From: Phytoseiulus persimilis
Lineage: Eukaryota > Arthropoda > Arachnida > Mesostigmata > Phytoseiidae
NCBI GenBank assembly: GCA_037576195.1
Contig: CM075101.1
Location: 42,594,001-42,658,000, forward strand
Direction of reading: 5' to 3'
Length of the DNA stretch: 64,000 bases
In this document: piece by piece, positions 1-11,282 of the stretch
How the letters are laid out: each line of letters begins with the position of its first letter
Position numbering within the stretch: the first letter of the stretch is position 1
Made by a program: the position numbers and the translations under genes
The notes under the pieces: generated by a model
Told to the model about the DNA's origin: nothing
The model's input: the letters and a program-made list of their open reading frames with translations, nothing else
The model's database searches: none

Positions 1-2187
1 GTCTATGGCATGCGCGTCAACCTGAATGTTGCCATGGTGGCGATGGTGAATCAAACGGCCGTCGTCAGTGAACATCATACGGGGAGTTGTCCCGTGATAG
101 TCAAACCCCAAACGTCAAATTCAACAGTCCAACCTCCGCGAAAGGTTCGGATATGGGCATTCGCCAGCGATTGATTCTAATCCTGACGACCTCTGAACCC
201 TGACGAGATTTTTGTCTCGGAAGTAGTTACTATAATGATGCAATGTCATCGCTCTTTGCAGGAAGGGCCGTTCGACTGGGACCCCTACACACAAGGCCTG
301 ATTTTGGGATCATTTTACTACGGTTATATCTTGACACCGATACCGGGAGGACGCTTGGCCGAGAAGTACGGAGCCAAATGGTTGTTCGGCTGTGGCACGC
401 TCATCACCGGTTTGCTGAGTCTCCTGATCCCCGTTGCGTCCACCTACGCCGGGGCGGCAGGTCTAATAAGCGTCCGGGTGCTCCAAGGTATCGGAGAAGG
501 AGTCACTTATCCTGCTATCGAAGCCCAAGTTGCTCACTGGATTCCTGTGAATCAAAGAGCCACCGCGATTTCTCTAATCCATACCGGGGGGTTCTTCGGC
601 GTCGCGGTTGGAATGTACATCTCAGGAGTTCTCGCGGATTCGAATATTCTTGGTGGCTGGCCTTCGATTTTCTACTTCTTCGGGATTTGGACGGCTGGAT
701 GGTTCATTCTCTGGGCGCTCTTCACTTCCAACAGACCCGATGACCACCCTTGGGCATCGCAGGAAGAAGTAGATATGATTCTCAACGATCTTGGAGATCA
801 AAAACCCACGCACGCTTCCTTCACACCATGGAAGAAAATCTTCACCTCGCCGGCAGTATTCGGAGTGGTTTGCGCTCATTTTGGAACCCATTGGCTGCAG
901 TACATCCTTGTCACCGAACTACCAACGTATCTTGGGACAGTTTTGAACTTCGAAATCAAAGAGGTGAGTGAGCTTCCTTGTATTGAAGTCTATTCTCCAT
1001 TTTCGGTACGTTCCACAAGTCGTCTGCGTTCCGACACAAGTCGGCTTTACCTCGGGCATGAGGCGTTAATCGATATTTGCTGACTTTTGTTATTCGAGCA
1101 TCGTTGAGTGTCTCATGTAGATAAGTCTGTAGGGTCCCGGGGATTGAGAGCAGATTTCAGCGAGCGAGAGAGCGGTAAAGTGGGAATCGTTGGAGTTGTA
1201 ACTCTGTAAAAGACTCTACACAGATAATGGCGAGGCGGTCACCTCTTGGGGAGCGGGACGTAGTCTCGCGAAAGGAAATCTACTGGCTCCAGCCTTCGGG
1301 AGGACTCAGAAATCTCTGTCAGGGATCTCAGATATTTCATCAATGTCCTTCTCCTTGCAGAACGGCTTCTACTCGGCCTTGCCTTACATGGGCGCTATTG
1401 TTGCGGGAGCGCTGTCTGGCGTCATGGCAGACTTCATTCGAGCGAGAAACTTCTTGTCGGGCACTAACACTAGGAAGCTCTTCAACGGACTGGGTGAGCC
1501 CAACTTTTCGAAGTTGTGAATAAGTAGAGATCCACTGTATTTTCATGATCGTTTGGAGTCTCTCGTGGAGCTTCTAATGTTCCCCTTCGCTTCCAGCCCA
1601 TCTGGTGCCTTCGATCATGTTGATCAGTGTTGTTTACCTAGCCGGATGTGACGGTAAATTGTCTCTGACGCTCTTCGTTATTGCGGGAACCGTGAGAGGT
1701 TTATCAGAGGCTGGATACATGTCCATTCCTGTGGACATGGCTCCTGACTACGCCGGAACGATCCTCGGCATCTGCGTGTGCGTGGGCAACACCACAGGTT
1801 TTCTAGTGCCTTGGATCACAGGCGCTCTTATCCAGAAAGAGGTGAGTCACGAGTTTTCATTTTTGAAAAGTCCAAACAGGAATTTCAGTTCCTGGATCCG
1901 ACTTTCAGTCATTATTGCTTCAGGAAATGTTTGAACACGAACGCGGGCTATTGCACCTGTCCAAATACACCATTCGCTTGCAGAACTCCACAACTATGTG
2001 GTCCTACAACTTCTACCTGGCGGGTTTCGTTGGCCTTGCGACCGGACTCATGTTCCAGCTATTCGCTTCGGCCGATATTCAAGAGTGGGGACTAGCGCCG
2101 AAGGGTAGCCATAATGATAAACTAAATCAGACTCACCACGATCCGACCCGGAGTCAAGACCATAAATTGGCCGCCAGCGCTGTCTGA
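1..2187 (+). CDS. SLC17 (sialin / Na-phosphate cotransporter) family transporter, 5'-partial
   Basis: Major-facilitator anion transporter of the SLC17 group, which moves organic anions or phosphate across plasma, lysosomal or vesicle membranes. I read five exons joined in frame by GT-AG introns: 1-144, 262-963, 1361-1493, 1597-1841 and 1924-2187. The first exon opens with YGMRVNLNVAMVAMVN, the typical end of TM1. Exon 2 carries FDWD, TQGLILGSFYYGY and PGGRLAEKYGAKWLFG (TM2 and the MFS loop motif), then GEGVTYPA and the RATAISL segment. Exon 3 starts NGFYSALPYMGA; exon 4 holds SEAGYMSIPVDMAPDYAG and the last core helices; exon 5 has the final helix and a hydrophilic tail. Exon 3 ends in phase 1 and the others in phase 0. 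The start codon and N-terminus lie before the window. The family is clear; the exact substrate is not. Confidence 0.93.
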
Positions 2188-2606
2188 TTCACTCCCACAT
2201 TGTGTACATGAGCAAACGGTATGACTGTGGATGATGAGTTTGTTTTTATGAGAGTTGTTGCGAGAATGGATGATCTGCGACTGCGATTCGCGAAGTGTGT
2301 TCAGATCCGGTCGTTCTGACGTTGAGCCGTCATCCGGTTTGATCTGACGGAAGTCGATTTTCTACTGAGATGGTGATTCTTCCGCATCTGTTGTTCGATC
2401 CATCCACACTTTGGGAAGCAAGTGAGCTCAGGGAACATTCCCGTCAGAGACGAAATGTGTCATTTTCATGCAATGTAAATAGCCATCTCATTGAAGTGTG
2501 ATCACCGACTGTTGAGTAGATCCTTTATGATCCTGTACATAATACCGCTCGAGGCCGCATTCGCTGCTCAACTGAGTGAACCTGTATCTAAGTGTATGCA
2601 GATATC

Positions 2607-2612
2607 AATAAA
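2607..2612 (+). promoter_or_regulatory. Poly(A) signal AATAAA for the SLC17 gene
   Basis: Canonical AATAAA about 420 bases after the SLC17 stop codon, on the same strand, with no other gene between. Assigning it to this transcript is inference. Confidence 0.5.
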
Positions 2613-3430
2613 TCGCGTTAAACCGAATCATGGATATTCTCGAAAAAAATCACTCCTTATTGTGCAAATCCATCTCTGGGGGTGTATGTATAGCAAGACT
2701 CAGAGCCCGGCTAGTACGGCCACGAACCACCCACCGCCAGAGGTCGCTCATTTTCCAGAATGCTGATTCCCCAGAACGGTGATTCCCGAGAATGCTGATT
2801 GAGCGGAGTTTCCCGATACATGGCGGGTGATTCCGAGGTGGCTTCCGGTGCCGATCGGCGTTCAGGTGTGCAAACTCTGGAAATCTAGTCAGAATTCCGG
2901 CCGTGGTCGAATCCACAATAATTATTGAGAATTTAGGGACCATAGGAATTCACTCATTGCAGGATCATCCAATGACTTGAAGTTCTTCTTGAAGTTGACA
3001 GACGGGCATGGCTTCCCCGACCTGCAAATGCGGACGATCGATGATGAGATTATCGCGTATCTCAGACGTCATGCTTTTTTCCACTTTCAATTTTGTGACG
3101 TTCTCGTCGCCAAGAGGCAAAAGCTGATGCGACATTGATCACCCGCCAAGGATAATCTTTTTTAACTGAAAAACATGGTGGTGAGGGCCGCCGCTCTTCG
3201 GACAGTGAGCAAGCAGGGATTCGAGGCGCCGTGAGTCGGAACACTGCGTCCAATAAGCTTCCTGAGAAGGCTGGAGTCCGGGATCACGAATGCTCAGAAA
3301 CCCGAATGTTGAGAATTCCATCTATTCACGAAAATGCATCGAGTTCGCCATCTCAAGCTGACGAATGGGCACAGCTCCAGCACATCTCTGAAATGAGATG
3401 TCGGCGCGACACCTATGTGTATCTGTGCCA
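2613..3430. other. Intergenic stretch, no gene recognised
   Basis: Only short overlapping frames occur on both strands and none resembles a protein. Loose GTGATTCC-type repeats appear near 2760-2850. I see nothing else here. Confidence 0.5.
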
Positions 3431-4110
3431 CTCGATTCGAGTGCGGGTCGATCTGAGCGCAGTATTGATTCAAGCGCAGGCTTGGTTTGAGTGCAGGATA
3501 GATTTGAGCGCGGTTGATTCAGGCGTAGTCGAATTGAGTGCGGGTTACCTGAGAGTGGTTGATTTGAGCGTGAAACCCATATCGAGGCTTGAAATCCAAA
3601 CCTAGGGAATTGAGGAAAGCACCGAGACGCGTTGACGGGGAGAAGTAGAGAATGACGGAAGCTCGGAGGGGCGGCTTTTGTGTGAATGAAAGTAAACGAT
3701 CGTACCGCTATCATAACCATGGAAAACTTATGCAATCAAACCTCATCAGAAACGTCTCTCCTTCTCGAGCTCAGCTATGTCCCTTTTTCTGATTCATCGA
3801 GCGAATGTCGTCACTGTGGTATCTCATGCCGTCGTCCGCTTTCTCCTCTTCATATTCCCCGAGCAACCTTACTTTCTCCGTTCGTCGAGCAGTCCGCAAT
3901 CGGCGGATACATCCCAGCCCGATTCCAGATAGTAACGGATTTTCCTCTCCCTCTTTCTCATACATCACACTCACAGTGGCCGGAGTGGACTCGGCGCGCT
4001 GAAACCGATCCCGCTCGAATCGACCCCGCCGAAATCAACCGCGCTCGAATCGATCCTCCGCTCGAACCGATCCTGCGCCTGAATTGATCCTGCGCTCGGT
4101 CAGATCGGCT
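3431..4110. mobile_element. Foldback-like palindromic element, copy 1
   Basis: Both ends are arrays of a degenerate unit of about 15 bases of the type TTGAGCGCAGTCGAT: direct at 3431-3570 and inverted at roughly 3996-4110. The middle (3740-3990) shares long stretches with the second copy at 42.5-43.1 kb, including ATCTCATGCCGTCGTC. The right inner arm is preserved, but the left inner arm (3575-3735) does not pair with it, so this copy is rearranged. Long terminal inverted repeats made of short tandem units are the hallmark of Foldback elements. No target-site duplication was found. The ORFs inside are by-products of the repeat. Confidence 0.75.
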
Positions 4111-4403
4111 GAAGCGATGTATGTGATTGACTTCTGCGAATCTTAGCCGGTCAAGATTGTGACACGGGCGCTGCACACATTGGGGCTCCCCCGAACTGCC
4201 AAGGAGTCAATGGAGTGAAGTCCCCTCCGAGTCTCGGATATTTTGATAAAACTTGTGGGACCACTCCCTCGCCTCAGCGACAAGCTCTCAGGGGTCAGGA
4301 GAAGTTCGCTCGACGTTCAGCTCGATCTTGCTCCACATACAAGTCTATCTATCACTCTCCGCAGAATGATAACAAATCATAACACTTGAAGAAAATATCG
4401 CCC

Positions 4404-4870
4404 CTAGATTTTGGGATCCATGCATCTGGAAGTCTGCAAAATCTCTCGGATAGCTGGAGTACTGGCTCTGCGTTCCGCCTCTTCTAATCGCATACGCGGC
4501 TTCCACAGTTCCCTCTGACGACATTCTATTCCCGGTATCGTACCGAAAACTTGGAATTCTGTGGCGACGAATGGAAGGGGTTCCACAGACCCATGTTATC
4601 CTTTGAGCGGTAGACCTTGAACAAAAACGACGAGCGACCACTGATCAACACGTTCTAACACTTCCTCATGTCCTCTCGCCAAACAAATTTCTCGCACCGG
4701 AGCTCCACCGCACTTTCGCGCTGGGTAGCCCTCTGCACACAGAGTCCAAGCTTCGCAGAGCCGCTCGTCAAAAGCTGCTTGCGGACGATTGATGATAACC
4801 GTGGCATGAAATCGAGCAGACTCGCATTCCACTCTCATTTCCGAGCACTTCTCCTGGATAATGTCCTGGT
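4404..4870 (-). CDS. Possible cysteine-containing coding exons, unrecognised
   Basis: On the minus strand an exon seems to start after a TTATCCAG acceptor near 4860 and reads EKCSEMRVECESARFHATV, continuing to about 4600 with several more cysteines and a YPARKCGG segment. A second frame (4404-4586) starts MEPLPFVATEFQVFGTIPG. The cysteine spacing and the hydrophobic WSLVVFV strand faintly recall an extracellular beta domain such as a ZP fragment, but no diagnostic pattern is complete. This may be a degraded gene. Confidence 0.25.
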
Positions 4871-6742
4871 GAGAATGATGTTCGTTTTATCCACCTTTTA
4901 TGTGTCGACTCACCTTCAGCTCGCTCAGATCTACCGTCAAGTTCGAGCGGAATTGCTCGATGATGGGGCTCCGCTCGGTGCCCGACTAACTTTCCGGTTG
5001 GATCATTCGACATGTCAGTGCTTATCATTCGATCCGAGGCATTCTGGATATTGCCGCAATCGTCGCCATCCGACTCAGTCTAGAGCGTGAAGATGACTCG
5101 ATGACTTCCCATCCCAGAACTTCGAGCTGACTCCTCATTGGGCTTCGTCCTCGTAGCGCCACGAACCACGGGTCTATGTGTGTAGGCACCACGGAGGGGC
5201 AAACATGATGAGAGTCAGCTCCGACTTCCTCTTACTCAGCGATTCCTCTCATAGAGTGAAATCGGAGAAGAGCATAGGCTCGGGAATTTCAACGTGGCGG
5301 GTTATCCCGGGTTATTCGCGCTTATCCCGATGAAAACGACGAACTGCATGGCCTGAAGCATTCTGAGAGATCGTTCGCTGATGAGAGGTCAGGCAACAAA
5401 GCTGCCGTCGGCGGAGTCACAGCGAGTGAAACTGAGTCGCGGCCGTGATCATGGGTCCCCACGAGAGCCTAAAAAAGTCCTGAAGCAGACGAGGACTACT
5501 GGCTCTGCCCCAAAGAAGGTGTTTCCCAATGCTGTTCTACGGGGTAATTCTCGATTTATCGCGTTGTTTTCGAGAGACAGTGCGTTTCCGGGAATCGCGG
5601 CGTGATAACTCCACAGTTGCGCAGCGGTTCGTAGTGGATCTCACAATCAATGGGTGCTCCGGGCTGACCGCGCGGCTGATTTTGGCGCGAAAGATTTGGG
5701 CGCCGTGGATGTGAGCGGCCCAACCTGACCCGACCCTCCCCAACTCCTTTGCACAGCTCATTCGCTGCCGATCTGCTCTAATCGCTCTTTTCCGCTCGCC
5801 AAAGACACGGCTCACTCCACCCGATCCCCGCACTGCTGGACCCGCGCCCCCGGAGCTTACTCGCTCCGCTGTTCTCTTGAACCTCGCATTCCACCGTAGG
5901 CAAAGCGCTGAGCCTGCGGACTCTTGTTGACCGCTTCCATATCCGATTCGTTCGTTCCTTGATGTAGATGCCAAACGGGCTGAATCGAAACGGTTCTGCT
6001 CTCTCAACTCGCTGAAAATTTCTCTCGTGCCTTCGGTATCACTTTGGCTATATCGAAGATAACCGTAGACGCCCACAGGTCTCGTTAAAATTCAGTCCCG
6101 CCTTGATTTACGGGCTCGATACAGGAAATAATCATAAGAGCGGGCGCATGGACTTCGGCAGAGCTCGCATCTATAGCGTCGAATCTATCCCGCTCAAATA
6201 GACCTGCACCCACTCGGTGATAACTGATATCTGACCAAGCTCGGACACTTTTTCCACGACCGCCGTCGCGGAAATCACGATAGTCGACCTTGCCTCAGAT
6301 CATCAACCGGAGTCCGCCGACCAAACTCATGGGTACTGTCCGCGTAGGTTCTGTGGGGGAGGACTTCTGAACGAGGAACCATCTGCGTTATCAATCTTGT
6401 CCTCTGAGGCTTGATGTTTCGGAACTCCGGTTCGATGCATCCCTGAATGGGACGATCTTTGGTCTACCGGGTAATCTGAAAAGTACAAAAGAACTATTGA
6501 CAACCGATTTTGATGAATGCTTTCTTTCCTTTCTTGAGCTCAGACGCGATGAGAGTGTCCTCGACGAGTTCGGGAGTGGGGCCGTCAGCCGGAAAAAGGA
6601 ATGAGCCGTCTGAGACACATCCGTTGGGTATGTGAAACTCATCTCTGTATGCACAGCATTCATTGCGCGCCTGCTATCGAGTGGTCAGTTTTATCCCTTG
6701 CCGAATCATAAAATCTCTATTCTCAGCGAACCCTTCCTCTAG
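4871..6742. other. Stretch without a recognisable gene
   Basis: Several frames of 60-180 codons are open, the longest on the minus strand at 5537-6076. That one is rich in Arg, Ser and Gly, has no domain, no hydrophobic core and no convincing splice context. The GC-rich block 5690-5880 explains the open frames. A short start with a donor (ATGAGCCGT, then TGG|GTATGT near 6628) could be an upstream exon of the next gene, but its phase does not match. Confidence 0.4.
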
Positions 6743-9700
6743 GCAAGCACTCTGGGAGCAGCCGCAATCACCGCGGCAGGGCTCCCGAGGTCACCAAGAG
6801 TGAGCCGAGTACCAGAATGCGGGGAAGAACGGGCGCATACATCTATCGAACGCTTTTGTTCGTCCTGATCATCTCGTTCATCATAGCAGTTCTCGCGAGA
6901 ATCCTCGTAGGACACGGACTGGGCCCAGGTCGTATCTCGCTTGAAGAGGAGATTATGATTGCATTTCACCCTATATCACCTTCATCATCGCTCCCTGCCT
7001 AAAAACTGATGTCTCTCTTAGAGGTGACAGAGGCTGCTACAGAAGCAGGTGGAAAAACTACAAGGCTCCAGCGAAGAACAACAAGGCAGACGGCTGAGAA
7101 AGCAGTGGAGACCACTCCAGAAACTGGTCGAGGAACCACAAGAGCAAGAGCAACAGCTACAGAAATTGAGGAGAAACCTCCGAAGCCGGAGCGGAGAACG
7201 AGACGGCCGATAGACAGCACGACAGAGCCGGAGAAGGTATATACAGACCAGAGAGAGGAAACTACGAAGCTCGAGACGACAACTACAAAACCAGAGAGGG
7301 AAACTGCGGGAAAAAAAGAGGAGATTACAGATTCAGCACGCCAAAGTTCAGAACCGGCTCACATTGTTACGAATCAAGCGCACCACACACCAGGACCAGG
7401 CGTGAACACTATACAGCCATGGCAGATAACCACACCATCAGCGAAGAGCAGTGCGAAACTAGCGGTGATCACTAGCTCCGTGGCTCCCTGGGGGAAAACC
7501 ACGGAGGCACCGGAGAAAGCTACAGCAAGGGTTGAGACCACAGATCGAGGAGTAGAAACTCCAGTACCGAAGAAGAGAACTCCAAAACCGCAGGGAGGAC
7601 CCACGATATCAACGACGTTGTTCACAGAAGGTAGGTGAGCGACGTCTCAGCAAAGAACGTAGCGGAAGCGATAAGCGCGAGCCTTCTCTAGCTTTTCCAG
7701 AACGCGTTCGACATAAATATGTCTACCCTGCGTGCCCTCAGTATAGATTAGCACAGCTCGTTATCGCAGTAGTGAGAGACATCGCGAGATTCATGTCGAC
7801 TGAATTTTGGATGAGGAGACTCACTTGGATTTCCAATCAACGATAGACCTTATAGCCTGCGGGTCGCTGATTCGTTGTGACGGAGGCTCGTTGCTTCCAA
7901 TCCAGACGTCGCGTTCCGCTGTTTCTCGGTCACTGCGAAGCGCATTCGAGATCAGCATTCTTCCACAAAATCCGACCCTAGTGCACAGAAGAATGGCAGC
8001 GAAAAACCGGCCGTTCTGGCCCAAAATCTTCGCGGATTACGTTTGTACGGAGCGGCGGGACGGTTTCCGTAGTCGATGCAGCGATCACCCGCCTGTGGAC
8101 CAAATGAAAGTTAATGTGGGACCGCCATAGGCGGGCGAACGAGTAGGTGCAACATGCCGCTGTACGGGACGCGGTTTGAGTGAACCTAGGAAAACATGCG
8201 GGGGACGCTGATGGTCGAGTGATAGTAACTCGCATTAATACCACCCTACCCTTCGGACGTCCGATCTCGGAATCTTTGGACCGCGGACGGACAAATGAAC
8301 AAACACTCATCGTGTTCCGTGGATGAGAACTCGCCAAGGACGAATGCTGCCCACCGGAGCATGTGCGATTCAGGTGGGCTGGCAGGTAGCCACCGGAATA
8401 GGTTTATTCGGAGAAACTCTTCTCGGTCGGGAGGCTGATTTGAGACATGCATTTTGCCACTCCGCTCAAACCATGCGGTCGAGTGGTTGACGAGCGGGAT
8501 CGAGTTCAGTTTCCATGCTTTTCGTGAGCGCCCGTTCTCGATCGGCGATGCCAGGCAGGGAGTCAACAACGAATGACATGACGTGAGATGGCATAATTCA
8601 TCTCTGGCTGAAATCTTGAAGACATTGAGTGAGACAGAGCAGGATACATGGGACCGACAGATTATCTCCCGGCTCAATGCGCATTTGATGAGCTTTAGGA
8701 GAAAAGTGATCGAGAACAACATGAAATCTGAATCTGTCCCAGTTTCACGTCCGTCGATTCGATCCGAACCGCTGAAATTGCAAAATGACAGCCTCGTTCC
8801 CAGGTTTTCAACAAACAAAATCCGCATTCGGGTCCAAATCGGAGAGATTCGGCCGTTCATAGGCTACTGCACAGAATCGTCTGGCACAATGTCCCATTTT
8901 TTGCCCAGCCTGCAGAAAATTGCCCACAATCAAATGCGCTTCCTGTATGTGACATTCCTTTGAAGAGAGGAAGAATGGTTATCTGTGACTAGCATCGAAG
9001 AAAGCGGGGAAAATCACCAACGGAGGCAGGGGAACAACTGCTCATCGGTGACATGCTTCGGTCTCGAACGACACCTGCTCTAGATTCTCCTAGTAGAGGC
9101 GCACAGCGATCACTCAATGTGTGGGTTGGAATATTCCTCGAGTCATTTGGCGGTGCCTTGGTTCCTTCGAGGAGGAGACCCCTGATTCAGAAGCTTCTGG
9201 TCAGGCGTTCACTCTGCAATGAGTTTCGGGCCTTCCAAACCAGCGGGGACCATCAGCTTCATGACGGACTGCGCAGAACGAATTCCTATAATGGGTCTCC
9301 CAGTAGTCGGATGTACTTTCCGGATGTAGTCGCCCAGCCTGAGAGCTTTCCCATGACAATCTGAGCTTCGTCGACAATGATCTCGTCCAATACCTTCCCA
9401 GAGCCAAGAGTTCCGCGCTGCTGAGCAATTCATTGCATTCCAGAACCTTATACAGCAGACGAAATTGCGAAAATCATCGACGCAGCCGTTCACAGCTGTT
9501 TTAGAAAAGCGTCGCAGGAGCTTAAGGGTGGATACTTCTCTGTCGATCGCGCCTCACAGGTGCACTCTGCCGGTGGCTTTGCCAATGTGACCCTGATGCA
9601 AGTCTCAACTCCTGCTCGTCATAATGAAACCATCCTAGTTTATGACGGTGAGCGTCAGAAATAATTGATAAAACATGCAAATTGGGTCTCTGTTCTGAGA

Positions 9701-10385
9701 TTTCGGCGGAGGGGTTTGCGACCTCTCTCCTTCCAGTATGAAGCTCATCAACCCTCGTCGTTGAATGGTTCAATAAGGTCGGTCCGTCACGAAAGCACTC
9801 TATTATTCCAGACTCCCGATCGCTCAGAGTGTGGTTCGATATGAGGCGTTTCGAATTCGAGGGCTTACATCCTAAGTCGAACGCCTCGGGAACTCTCATG
9901 TGCTCCATAGACGTCCACGTGAAGGTCACAGTGTGGCTGCCGCGCACGAGATCCGACCGTATCTACTTGAGTCGATCAGAGGTACGCTCTAATTCTGACA
10001 TAACATCCTATTTGTTCGTGTTCGTTCCTTCGCTGATTACCGTATCGGCGATTTTAGGCCGTGCTTGGTCTCAATGAGTTCCGGAGCGCTCCAGGCTCCA
10101 TGAAGTTTTTATAGGCCCAGATTGCTGCAGTTCGCAAAATGTATCTCTTGGTTTCAGATTGTCGGGAATGAACCTCTAAGATGCATCAATTATAATAACG
10201 TCTCGGATCCTGTCAAGAAAAAAAAAGCTCTCGAAATATTGGAAGGAGCTCTGATTGCGTACATCGAGGAGTATATCAGCGAGTTTTATGAGATCAGGAT
10301 GGATCGCTGTATGGATGAAGGTGGGGAAACGATGTCTAAGCAAACCGCACGACGGAGGCAACAAGCGCAGGGCTCCCTTCTATAG
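6743..10385 (+). CDS. Type II membrane protein with Thr-rich stalk and group-7-allergen/TULIP-like C-terminal domain
   Basis: Five exons join in phase: 6743-6928, 7022-7630, 9459-9647, 9812-9981 and 10158-10385. The first has a basic N-side and one membrane segment (YRTLLFVLIISFIIAVLARI). The second is about 200 residues rich in Thr, Glu, Lys and Pro, a stalk-like low-complexity region. Exons 3-5 encode about 190 residues: an amphipathic helix (DEIAKIIDAAVHSCF), a strand after glycine (GGFANVTLMQVST), paired strands (SLRVWFDMRRFEFEGL, GTLMCSIDVHVKVTVWL) and a C-terminal helix (KKKKALEILEGALIAYIEEY). This order and size fit the single-domain TULIP fold of group-7 mite allergens and JH-binding-like proteins, which hold lipids. 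The fold is inference from pattern only. Acceptors and phases are regular, so exon calls are firmer than function. Upstream coding exons are not identified; the 1.8-kb intron 7631-9458 could hide one. Confidence 0.7.
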
Positions 10386-10991
10386 TTTGCTCCTGATAGC
10401 TTTCGGCTATTATCTTTCTGCCATGCGAACTCTCGATCCGGACGAGCGAGCCAAGTGGTCGGGGTGGAGAGACGTCACGTCTCACTTTCGAGATAGTTCT
10501 CCGCCGGAAGATCTCGATGGTCATCGGTCTTCATTCAACTGATTCCTGATTGGGATTCCCAATGAGCTGCGAACCCCAAACCCCCGCGGTCGCCGGCGCG
10601 TTGAGATGTTCAACCGAGCTCGTTGCTGCCGATCGACATCTGACATCCCATCCCGTTGTTCGCCGGCAGTGGCGTGTCTAGGACTTCCCTTGAGGGTGCT
10701 GAAAATCTTCCCTGTCTATCTACCTTTCACGCATTCCGTAGCACCCTGAAGGGAGCTTCCCTTCATCTCCTCGGTTGACATTATTGATCGCCTCCACCAT
10801 AAGATGTTGTTCATTGTTCGGCTCCGATAAGCTAGAGCTCCGAAAGTCGTTTCGAAAGTCGGAATTTCATAATATGAAAACAGGAGTGTCAGGGTATTCA
10901 GACGGATAAATGAACACTTATTCATCCTGCTCTGACGCTGTAGATAGATATGGAACTCATGACATTATCTATTCTTTATGTTCTATTTCAG

Positions 10992-11177
10992 CACAGGAGT
11001 CTGCTCGAACAATGGGAGCGATTGGCGGAAGGCGAAGAACTGGCAGGCTTACATCAGGAAACAAACGTGAGCGCAAAGTCAGCCGTTCTTATCCCCATTT
11101 TGGCAACATTGGCGACCCGCATCGGTCTCGCACGATATGAGCTCTTCTTCCACAACCATCAATCACGAAATGCGTGA
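10992..11177 (+). CDS. Candidate terminal exon downstream of the TULIP-like gene
   Basis: A good acceptor (TTCTATTTCAG) is followed by an open frame beginning HRSLLEQWERLAEGEELAG and containing a hydrophobic helix (AVLIPILATLATRIGLARYE), ending at a TGA at 11175-11177. A poly(A) signal lies 70 bases on. It may be an alternative last exon of the preceding gene: a donor-like AAG|GTGGGG sits at 10320, but its phase leads into a different, less protein-like frame. The joining is unresolved. Confidence 0.4.
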   Translation, partial: HRSLLEQWERLAEGEELAGLHQETNVSAKSAVLIPILATLATRIGLARYELFFHNHQSRNA

Positions 11178-11247
11178 CTCGAAATACTCCTTAAACCAGT
11201 CGATTACGTGTTTTTATTTTCACTCAGTTCGAGTAACATGGAGAATG

Positions 11248-11253
11248 AATAAA
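11248..11253 (+). promoter_or_regulatory. Poly(A) signal AATAAA
   Basis: First of two overlapping AATAAA hexamers within GAATAAATAAATAAG, 70 bases after the candidate terminal exon and on its strand. Confidence 0.5.
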
Positions 11254-11282
11254 TAAATAAGTAAATATCGGTGAGAGTCAGT

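Noticed and set aside
3231-3735. Overlapping 124- and 137-codon frames
   Set aside because: They are read-throughs of the 15-bp terminal array of the Foldback-like element, which has no stop in several frames.
5537-6076. 179-codon minus-strand frame
   Set aside because: Composition is that of GC-rich non-coding DNA (Arg, Ser, Gly), with no domain, signal or splice support.
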